Shown here piece by piece: positions 55,132-61,723 of a DNA stretch of 64,000 nucleotides. The notes under the pieces were generated by a model. That model was not told the origin of the DNA. It saw only the letters and a list, made by a program, of their open reading frames with translations, and did not search any database. Within the stretch, counting starts at the first letter, position 1. The number at the start of each line of letters is the position of its first letter. Source of the DNA: Actinophytocola xanthii (lineage in GTDB: Bacteria > Actinomycetota > Actinomycetes > Mycobacteriales > Pseudonocardiaceae). The translations under genes were made by a program, and so were the position numbers. Location: positions 1 to 64,000 of the forward strand of contig NZ_MSIE01000031.1 of the NCBI RefSeq assembly GCF_001921205.1, read 5' to 3'.

Positions 55132-56604
55132 CTAGACGCGGTAGGCCTCGAGCTCGGCGACCTGGCCGGCGGGCCAGCCGGTGTTGGCCGTGACGGTCAC
55201 CCGGAGGAAGCGGCGCTGGCCGGCGGTGAGCGGGATCGTGACCGTGTTGCCCGTCGCGGCGGTGAACCGGTGCTCGGCGGAGCCGGCGACCGTGGTGAAG
55301 GTCCGGCCGTCGTCGCTGGCGCCCACCGAGAGGGTCTGGGTGCGCGGCCCCCAGGAGGCGGGCAGCGACAGCACGAGCCGTCCGACCTCCGCCCGGGCAC
55401 CGAGGTCCACGGTCAGCGACTGCGGGAACGCGTGGTTGGCGCTTTCCCAGTACGTGGCCCGGTTCCCGTCGTTGGCGGCGGCCGGCTGATAGCCGGGGAC
55501 GTTGCTGCTGGCCTCGATCCGCCGGCCGCGGGCCAGGTCCGGGTTGGCCGGGGGAGTGGCGCCGGTGAACCGCTCCACCCAGTACCGGGTGCGGTCCAGG
55601 TACGCGGTCTCCGCCGCCGCGCCGGTCTGACCGTAGGCGCCCTCGTAGGTCAGGTAGCCGTGCCCACCGGGTGGCGCCGAGCGGGCCGGCTCGATCGTCG
55701 AGCCCTCGTGCCACTCGTTGAAGGAGGTCACCGACACCCAGGTCGGCGCGCCACCGGTCTCCGGGGACAGGGCGTTGGTCCACTGCCGGTCGTAGGCGGC
55801 GCCGCCGTCCCGGTCCACCGTCGGGGTGGTGTTGCCAGGCACCGCGCGGTCGTCGAGGTAGCCCGGGGCGACCGAGGGCGCCCAGACCAGCCCGTTGGCC
55901 CGGCAGTAGTCCGCGGCGTTCTTCCAGCCCGGGGCGGTGGCCCCGGCGATGCCGTCGTAGGTGTACATGCCGCCGAAGTGGGCGACCTTGCTGGTGTCGG
56001 TGGTCTGCGCCAGCACGATGCTGTGCTCACGCACCCGCGCGAGCGGCGCCCAGTCGGTGGTCCGCAGGCTCTCGAAGACGTAGAAGGCGCCGCGGTCGCC
56101 GTGGGCGGCGTCGCGGTAGTACGCGGGGCTCGAGCCGTACCTGGAGCGGATGTACTCGATGTCGGCCACAGTGGACTCGGCGGTGCGGCCCGCGTAGGGC
56201 TCCAGGTGCCAGGCGACCTTGACCCCGTGCCGCTCGGCGGCGGCGAGGATCCTCGGTGTCAGACTGTCCTCATAGGAGCCCTGACCCCACCAGCTGGTCA
56301 CGATCGTGCCGGCGCCGGAGCGGCGGACCCAGGCCATGTGCTGGTCGAGCACGCCGGTGTCGCCGGAGTCGTAGGCGCCGAGGGTGGGGTAGAAGTTGGC
56401 TCCGAGGGAGTCGGGCGGGGTGTGCCCGCCCTGCTGCCAGTGCCGGTAGGAGCCGTACACCGACGGGCTGCCGTACCAGGGGTAGTAGAAGAGGTGGACG
56501 TCGGTCGCAACCGCCTGTGCCGCCGCGCCGGACGCCGGCACGATGAGCGTGCCGAGGGCCAGGAGCAGCGCCAGAAGGCCGACCATGCTGCGCAGGGTTC
56601 GCAT
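55132..56604 (-). CDS. GH99-like secreted glycoside hydrolase with discoidin-type CBM
   Basis: A 490-residue exported enzyme. ATG 56604 with AAAGGCAG upstream; signal peptide 'MVGLLALLLALGTLIVPASGAAAQA'. The catalytic domain resembles endo-alpha-1,2-mannosidase (GH99): 'DVHLFYYPWYGSPSVYGSYRHWQ', 'YPTLGAYDSGDTGVLDQHMAWVRRSGAGTIVTSWWG', 'VKVAWHLEPYAGRT', 'WVSVTSFNEWHEGSTIEPA'. The acidic residues in HLEPY and FNEWHEG are likely catalytic. The C-terminus ('ASSNVPGYQPAAANDGNRATYWESA') is an F5/8-type discoidin module. It is the first gene of an operon with the sugar dehydrogenase-like protein; together they suggest extracellular mannan or glycan breakdown. Confidence 0.88.
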   Translation of the reverse strand: MRTLRSMVGLLALLLALGTLIVPASGAAAQAVATDVHLFYYPWYGSPSVYGSYRHWQQGGHTPPDSLGANFYPTLGAYDSGDTGVLDQHMAWVRRSGAGTIVTSWWGQGSYEDSLTPRILAAAERHGVKVAWHLEPYAGRTAESTVADIEYIRSRYGSSPAYYRDAAHGDRGAFYVFESLRTTDWAPLARVREHSIVLAQTTDTSKVAHFGGMYTYDGIAGATAPGWKNAADYCRANGLVWAPSVAPGYLDDRAVPGNTTPTVDRDGGAAYDRQWTNALSPETGGAPTWVSVTSFNEWHEGSTIEPARSAPPGGHGYLTYEGAYGQTGAAAETAYLDRTRYWVERFTGATPPANPDLARGRRIEASSNVPGYQPAAANDGNRATYWESANHAFPQSLTVDLGARAEVGRLVLSLPASWGPRTQTLSVGASDDGRTFTTVAGSAEHRFTAATGNTVTIPLTAGQRRFLRVTVTANTGWPAGQVAELEAYRV

Positions 56605-56624
56605 GTCTGCCTTTCGTGTCCGAT

Positions 56625-56684
56625 CAGACATCGGATGAATGGATGCTACGCAGACTCGACAGTTCCCGGCAAGTTCCAGACATC
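56625..56684. promoter_or_regulatory. Direct-repeat operator candidate upstream of the GH99 operon
   Basis: CAGACATC occurs at 56625-56632 and 56677-56684 in the same orientation, 52 bp apart, and the first is part of an imperfect palindrome TGTCCGATCAGACA. Such GTCTG/CAGAC elements are typical of GntR-family sites. It lies 20-80 bp upstream of the GH99 start. Confidence 0.35.
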
Positions 56685-56770
56685 AGTACGCAACAAACGA
56701 ACTAGCACGAGCTTAGGCTTGCAGACGCTTGCGATGGCGTAAATGATCGACAAGTGGGTAACCCACACGG

Positions 56771-57466
56771 GTGACGCGCATCGCCGCCGGCCTTGTCGCC
56801 GCCGCCCTGGTCCTGACCGCGTGCGACCCCCTCGAGCTCGCCGCGCCGTCCACCCCGCCGCCCGCGCCTCCCGCCCAACCCCCGCCGGCCAACGCGGCGG
56901 CGCTGCTGGGGAAGCTCGTCGTCGCCGAGGAGGACACCGGGGCGCACTACAAGCGCGAGCACTGGGGAGAGGGCTGGAGCGAGGACCGCAACGGGTGCTC
57001 CACCCGCGAGCTGGTGCTGCTCGAGCAGGCCCGGGCGGCCGAGCCCGGCCGCAACTGCGCTCCCGACTGCCCCTCGGCGGACCAGAGCTGCTGGGTGTCG
57101 CCCTACGACGGGCGCCCGACCGGAGACGCGCGCGACCTGGAGATCGACCACCGGGTGTCGCTGAAGGAGGCGTCGCGCTCGCGGGTCGTCCAGGCCGGCG
57201 GCAAACCCGGCCTCGGCGCGGCGCGGCTCTGGTCGCCCGAGCGCAAGCACGCGTTCTACGAGGACCGGTCCAACCTCGTCGCGGTCACCTCTCAGGTGAA
57301 CCAGTCCAAGAGCGACGACGATGCCGGCGACTGGCGGCCGGCGCAGCGAGCGGCGTGGTGCGACTTCGCGACCCGCTACGCGCAGACGAAGGTCAAGTAC
57401 GGCCTCACGGTGGACCGCGCCGAGCACGCCGGTCTCGCCCAGATGTTGGGCACCTGCCCGAAGTAG
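56771..57466 (+). CDS. HNH-family (DUF1524) nuclease lipoprotein
   Basis: A 231-residue exported lipoprotein. GTG 56771 gives 'VTRIAAGLVAAALVLTACDP', a lipobox (LTAC) signal with lipidated Cys, followed by a Pro-rich spacer. The nuclease domain is the GmrSD/DUF1524 C-terminal type: 'TGDARDLEIDHRVSLKEASRS' (H-N-H histidine), 'YEDRSNLVAVTSQVNQSKSDDDAGDWRP' and 'CDFATRYAQTKVKYGL'. Several Cys in 'CAPDCPSADQSC' may form disulfides. The likely role is extracellular nucleic-acid degradation, e.g. nutrient scavenging or DNA defence. It is convergent with the LuxR gene, 6 bp apart. Confidence 0.85.
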   Translation: MTRIAAGLVAAALVLTACDPLELAAPSTPPPAPPAQPPPANAAALLGKLVVAEEDTGAHYKREHWGEGWSEDRNGCSTRELVLLEQARAAEPGRNCAPDCPSADQSCWVSPYDGRPTGDARDLEIDHRVSLKEASRSRVVQAGGKPGLGAARLWSPERKHAFYEDRSNLVAVTSQVNQSKSDDDAGDWRPAQRAAWCDFATRYAQTKVKYGLTVDRAEHAGLAQMLGTCPK

Positions 57467-57472
57467 GCCGGG

Positions 57473-58285
57473 TCAGGCCGGTCCGCGGCCGGTGGGCCGG
57501 CGATCGAGGAGGCGAACCGCCTCGGCCCGGTTGCGCACGTTGTGGCGGGTGTAGATGCGGTGCAGGTGCTTGGAGACGGTGGCCGGCCGCAGCCCGAGCC
57601 GCCGGGCGATCTGCGCGTCGGTGTCCCCCTCGGCGACCAGCGCGAGGACCTCGCGTTCGCGCGCGGAGAGCACGGGTGCCGGGCGTGACCCGTTCCCCGG
57701 CGCCGGGGCGGGGGCCGTCCCCACGGCCGGCGTGAACCGCATCCACCGGTGCCCGGAGCCGGGCCGGGTGCGGCCGACGGCGACGCGCAGGTGCTCGGCG
57801 CAGGCGGCGAGGATGTCCCGTTCCCGGTCGGTGAAGCGGCCCTCGGAGCGGGAGAGCGTGATGGCGCGGGTCGTCCAGCCGCGGAAGGACAGCGGAAGGC
57901 ACAGCTGGTCGGTGGTGGTGGGCATGACCTCGCGGTGGAGGCGGGTCTCCTGCCACCGGCGGGTGGGCAGCACGTCCGACAGCCGCAGCGGCGCGAGGCG
58001 CGGTGCCCGGTCGGCGGCGAGGGCGAGGAGCGGGGCGCGCAGGGGATGGGTGTGTCCCAGCTCGGCGTAGGCCGGCAGGACGGCGGGATCGAGCCGGTTG
58101 AGCGGCCAGGGGAGGGCGATCTCGTCCTGGGTGCGCAGGTGGAGGTGGGTGAGCGTGGCGGCGTCGCTGCCCACCAGGCGGGAGAGGCCGGCGAGCAGGG
58201 TGGGCAGCTGGGCGTCGTCCTGAACGTGCAGGGTGGATCGGGCGTAGTCCAGAACCGCCCCCAGGTCCGCGGCGGTCAGCGCCAT
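57473..58285 (-). CDS. LuxR-family regulator with GAF-like sensor
   Basis: A 270-residue regulator, ATG 58285 (AAAGGAGA upstream). The C-terminal HTH is textbook: 'LSAREREVLALVAEGDTDAQIARRLGLRPATVSKHLHRIYTRHNVRNRAEAV'. The N-terminal domain (about 1-190) has a GAF-like fold ('LGAVLDYARSTLHVQDDAQLPTLLAGLSRLVGSDAATL', 'DQLCLPLSFRGWTTRAITLSRSEGRFTDRERDILAACAEHLRVAV'), a common arrangement in actinomycetes, without a phosphoacceptor motif. The target is unknown; the downstream repetitive protein transcribed in the same direction lies on the other side of its own terminator. Confidence 0.88.
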   Translation of the reverse strand: MALTAADLGAVLDYARSTLHVQDDAQLPTLLAGLSRLVGSDAATLTHLHLRTQDEIALPWPLNRLDPAVLPAYAELGHTHPLRAPLLALAADRAPRLAPLRLSDVLPTRRWQETRLHREVMPTTTDQLCLPLSFRGWTTRAITLSRSEGRFTDRERDILAACAEHLRVAVGRTRPGSGHRWMRFTPAVGTAPAPAPGNGSRPAPVLSAREREVLALVAEGDTDAQIARRLGLRPATVSKHLHRIYTRHNVRNRAEAVRLLDRRPTGRGPA

Positions 58286-58394
58286 CCCGTCTCCTTTCGC
58301 GTCGCAGATATGAGCGCGGTGGGGGGTGCGCAGATACGTGGACGCGGGAGTGGCTTGGGTCGTTGTGTTGGGGCGCGGGGTTTCGGGACGGGAA

Positions 58395-58423
58395 GGGCTC
58401 GGCGTCCGGTGGACGCCGAGCCC
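58395..58423. terminator. Terminator hairpin after the tandem-repeat gene
   Basis: Perfect 13-bp stem GGGCTCGGCGTCC (58395-58407) with GGACGCCGAGCCC (58411-58423), 3-nt loop, 22 bp past the stop of the repetitive gene. The rest of the 159-bp gap is G/T-rich without a gene. Confidence 0.75.
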
Positions 58424-58444
58424 GGGGTGTGGTGGGTGGGTAGG

Positions 58445-61400
58445 TCAGATGCCGCCGCTCATGCCGCCGGTGCTGTCGCCGCTGCTCATGCCGCTGGTGC
58501 TGTCGCCGCTGCTCATGCCGCTGGTGCTGTCGCCGCTGCTCATGCCGCTGGTGCTGTCGCCGCTGCTCATGCCGCTGGTGCTGTCGCCGCTGCTCATGCC
58601 GCTGGTGCTGTCGCCGCTGCTCATGCCGCTGGTGCTGTCGCCGCTGCTCATGCCGCTGGTGCTGTCGCCGCTGCTCATGCCGCTGGTGCTGTCGCCGCTG
58701 CTCATGCCGCTGGTGCTGTCGCCGCTGCTCATGCCGCTGGTGCTGTCGCCGCTGCTCATGCCGCTGGTGCTGTCGCCGCTGCTCATGCCGCTGGTGCTGT
58801 CGCCGCTGCTCATGCCGCTGGTGCTGTCGCCGCTGCTCATGCCGCTGGTGCTGTCGCCGCTGCTCATGCCGCTGGTGCTGTCGCCGCTGCTCATGCCGCT
58901 GGTGCTGTCGCCGCTGCTCATGCCGCTGGTGCTGTCGCCGCTGCTCATGCCGCTGGTGCTGTCGCCGCTGCTCATGCCGCTGGTGCTGTCGCCGCTGCTC
59001 ATGCCGCTGGTGCTGTCGCCGCTGCTCATGCCGCTGGTGCTGTCGCCGCTGCTCATGCCGCTGGTGCTGTCGCCGCTGCTCATGCCGCTGGTGCTGTCGC
59101 CGCTGCTCATGCCGCTGGTGCTGTCGCCGCTGCTCATGCCGCTGGTGCTGTCGCCGCTGCTCATGCCGCTGGTGCTGTCGCCGCTGCTCATGCCGCTGGT
59201 GCTGTCGCCGCTGCTCATGCCGCTGGTGCTGTCGCCGCTGCTCATGCCGCTGGTGCTGTCGCCGCCGCCCATGCCGTCACCGGTGCCGAGGCCGCCCATG
59301 CCGTCACCGGTGCCGAGGCCGCTCATGCCGTCACCGGTGCCGAGGCCGCCCATGCCGTCACCGTCTCCCGTACCGGCGGTGGCGTCACCGTCTCCCATGC
59401 CGCCGGGGCTGTCGGAGGCGCCGAGGGAGTCGGAGCCAGGTGAACCGCTCAGGCTGTCGTGGCCGCTGCCGCCGGCGACGGTGTCGGAGGCAGGCGTGCC
59501 CGGGTTGTCGGCGCCGAGGCTGTCGTCGCCGGTGAGGCTGCCGAGGGTGTCGTTGGCGCTTGCGCCGGTGATCGTGTCGGAGTCGGCGGTGTAGCCGCCC
59601 ATGGGGCTCTCCGAGTCCGACGCCACGGGCCCCGGAGCGGGGTCCTGGCCGGGAGCCATGCTGGAGTCGGGCCCAGGACCGTCCGGCGTCTGCTGGTCGG
59701 TCTGCGTGTCCACACCGACAGGGCTGTCGTAACCGGGGTGGTCTTGGGCTTGGCTGCGGGGGCTGTCCATTTGGGGTGCGGGTGGGGTGTCGTAGCTGGG
59801 GTCGTGTTGGGCTTGGCTGCGGGGGCTGTCCATTTGGGGTGCGGGTGGGGTGTCGTAGCTGGGGTCGTGTTGGGCTTGGCTGCGGGGGCTGTCCATTTGG
59901 GGTGCGGGTGGGGTGTCGTAGCTGGGGTCGTGTTGGGCTTGGCTGCGGGGGCTGTCCATTTGGGGTGCGGGTGGGGTGTCGTAGCTGGGGTCGTGTTGGG
60001 CTTGGCTGCGGGGGCTGTCCATTTGGGGTGCGGGTGGGGTGTCGTAGCTGGGGTCGTGTTGGGCTTGGCTGCGGGGGCTGTCCATTTGGGGTGCGGGTGG
60101 GGTGTCGTAGCTGGGGTCGTGTTGGGCTTGGCTGCGGGGGCTGTCCATTTGGGGTGCGGGTGGGGTGTCGTAGCTGGGGTCGTGTTGGGCTTGGCTGCGG
60201 GGGCTGTCCATTTGGGGTGCGGGTGGGGTGTCGTAGCTGGGGTCGTGTTGGGCTTGGCTGCGGGGGCTGTCCATTTGGGGTGCGGGTGGGGTGTCGTAGC
60301 TGGGGTCGTGTTGGGCTTGGCTGCGGGGGCTGTCCATTTGGGGTGCGGGTGGGGTGTCGTAGCTGGGGTCGTGTTGGGCTTGGCTGCGGGGGCTGTCCAT
60401 TTGGGGTGCGGGTGGGGTGTCGTAGCTGGGGTCGTGTTGGGCTTGGCTGCGGGGGCTGTCCATTTGGGGTGCGGGTGGGGTGTCGTAGCTGGGGTCGTGT
60501 TGGGCTTGGCTGCGGGGGCTGTCCATTTGGGGTGCGGGTGGGGTGTCGTAGCTGGGGTCGTGTTGGGCTTGGCTGCGGGGGCTGTCCATCTGGGGTGCGG
60601 GTGGGGTGTCGTAGCTGGGGTCGTGTTGGGCTTGGCTGCGGGGGCTGTCCATCTGGGGGTCGGTGAGGGAGTCGGGTGGGGTGTCGAAGTTCGGGTCGTT
60701 CTGGGCGAGGCTTCTCGGGCTCGGGGTGCGGTCCGGCGGCAGGCCCTGGTCGACCGCCCCGACCGGCGCGGGCTCGTCCGGAGCCGGTGCGGGCTCGTCC
60801 AGCGACCTCGGGACGACGCGCTCGCCGGGCGGGTGCCCGTCATAGTTGTCCCGCTCGGCCAGCTCGGCCTCGTTGAAGTCGCGGGCCGTCTCGTTGTAGC
60901 GGTCGATCGCCTCCTGCCTCGCCTGCGGGTTCGGCGCGGTGTGCTTGTCGTCGATCGCCTCGTGGAAGCGCTGGCGGAAGCCGTCCAGCATCGCCTTCCT
61001 GCCCTCGTCGGGCTCGTTGTTCAGGTGGCTGCGGTCCACCTCCGCGTCGACGTTCCGCTTGTCGCTCTCCGGCGTCATCGTGAGGGCGTCGTCCCGGTAC
61101 TGGTTGACGTACCCGGGCGGCTCCGCCTCCTTCATCCGCTGGTTGAGCGCGTCGACGTGCTCCTGGTTGAGCAGCGGGGGCGTGAGCGGGTTGACCGGCA
61201 CCCGCTGCGGCGGCGCCGGCGGACGAAACGACTCGGCCTCCCTGCGCTGCTTGTCCAGCTCGGCCTGCAGCTCCTTCTGCATCTTCTCGGTGAACTCGCG
61301 CCGCGACTCGACCTGGTTGGCACGCTCCTGGCTCTGCTCAACCTGGTCGACCTGCCGCTGCGTGCGCGGGTCGAGCGGTCCGGGCGCGGGGCGCTGCGGC

Positions 61401-61723
61401 GGGATCGGCTGGTTGCGGTTGTACGACGGTTCATTGCGTCTCCCGAGCCCGGGCGGGTTGGCGCGCGGAGCGTTCTGAAATCGTCCGGCGACCTGGACAC
61501 CCTCCGACGCCGCCGCGTTGGAGCCGGGTCGGCTGTCGTCGCTCGGGGCGGCGGTGGCCGGCGCCGCGGCCATCCCCGCGGCCAGCGTGACGACAGCGGC
61601 CGCCGCGGTGCGCCGCCGGGCGGTGTTCCGGGTCTGGCGTCGGGCGCGTGTCTCGCGCACCCAGGTCCTGGTCGCCTCGTTCAGCGTTCGCATGAGGTCC
61701 CTGGTGGGGCTGGTGTCGCTCAC
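58445..61723 (-). CDS. Exported tandem-repeat protein with two coding minisatellites
   Basis: A 1092-residue protein. GTG 61723 overlaps the upstream stop (GTGA); ATG 61693 is an alternative. Hydrophobic segment 'TAAAAVVTLAAGMAAAPATAA' (about 40-60) looks like a signal or anchor. A charged helical region (about 120-330, 'EQSQERANQVESRREFTEKM', 'KQRREAESF') is a coiled-coil candidate. Then 14 copies of PQMDSPRSQAQHDPSYDTPPA (21 residues) and, further on, 29 copies of STSGMSSGD (9 residues) with three relatives (GTGDGMGGL). The protein is acidic and low-complexity in its second half, like cell-surface stalks or matrix proteins. Function unknown; cotranscribed with the SGNH-fold protein. Confidence 0.85.
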   Translation of the reverse strand: MSDTSPTRDLMRTLNEATRTWVRETRARRQTRNTARRRTAAAAVVTLAAGMAAAPATAAPSDDSRPGSNAAASEGVQVAGRFQNAPRANPPGLGRRNEPSYNRNQPIPPQRPAPGPLDPRTQRQVDQVEQSQERANQVESRREFTEKMQKELQAELDKQRREAESFRPPAPPQRVPVNPLTPPLLNQEHVDALNQRMKEAEPPGYVNQYRDDALTMTPESDKRNVDAEVDRSHLNNEPDEGRKAMLDGFRQRFHEAIDDKHTAPNPQARQEAIDRYNETARDFNEAELAERDNYDGHPPGERVVPRSLDEPAPAPDEPAPVGAVDQGLPPDRTPSPRSLAQNDPNFDTPPDSLTDPQMDSPRSQAQHDPSYDTPPAPQMDSPRSQAQHDPSYDTPPAPQMDSPRSQAQHDPSYDTPPAPQMDSPRSQAQHDPSYDTPPAPQMDSPRSQAQHDPSYDTPPAPQMDSPRSQAQHDPSYDTPPAPQMDSPRSQAQHDPSYDTPPAPQMDSPRSQAQHDPSYDTPPAPQMDSPRSQAQHDPSYDTPPAPQMDSPRSQAQHDPSYDTPPAPQMDSPRSQAQHDPSYDTPPAPQMDSPRSQAQHDPSYDTPPAPQMDSPRSQAQHDPSYDTPPAPQMDSPRSQAQHDPSYDTPPAPQMDSPRSQAQDHPGYDSPVGVDTQTDQQTPDGPGPDSSMAPGQDPAPGPVASDSESPMGGYTADSDTITGASANDTLGSLTGDDSLGADNPGTPASDTVAGGSGHDSLSGSPGSDSLGASDSPGGMGDGDATAGTGDGDGMGGLGTGDGMSGLGTGDGMGGLGTGDGMGGGDSTSGMSSGDSTSGMSSGDSTSGMSSGDSTSGMSSGDSTSGMSSGDSTSGMSSGDSTSGMSSGDSTSGMSSGDSTSGMSSGDSTSGMSSGDSTSGMSSGDSTSGMSSGDSTSGMSSGDSTSGMSSGDSTSGMSSGDSTSGMSSGDSTSGMSSGDSTSGMSSGDSTSGMSSGDSTSGMSSGDSTSGMSSGDSTSGMSSGDSTSGMSSGDSTSGMSSGDSTSGMSSGDSTSGMSSGDSTSGMSSGDSTSGMSSGDSTSGMSSGDSTGGMSGGI
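58481..59263. repeat. 27-bp coding minisatellite, 29 copies
   Basis: Unit of 27 bp (plus strand GCTGCTCATGCCGCTGGTG + CTGTCGCC) repeated 29 times without a visible difference between copies from 58481 to 59263. The period is a multiple of three, so copy-number change leaves the frame intact. Confidence 0.95.
59773..60654. repeat. 63-bp coding minisatellite, 14 copies
   Basis: Unit of 63 bp starting GGGGTGCGGGTGGGG, 14 copies at exact 63-bp spacing. The two right-most copies differ by one base (ATCT for ATTT). Degenerate single copies flank each end ('DHPGYDSPVGVD', 'NDPNFDTPPDSLTDPQ'). Also in frame. Confidence 0.95.

Noticed and set aside
57749-59594. Plus-strand frames with AHAAGAVAA or LMPLVLSPL repeats
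   Set aside because: They are the antisense image of the 27-bp array in the minus-strand repeat protein. The minus frame has signal, coiled coil, RBS context and terminator.
58481-60654. CRISPR array
   Set aside because: The repeats are directly adjacent with no unique spacers, have 27- and 63-bp periods and lie within one coding frame. No cas genes are near.
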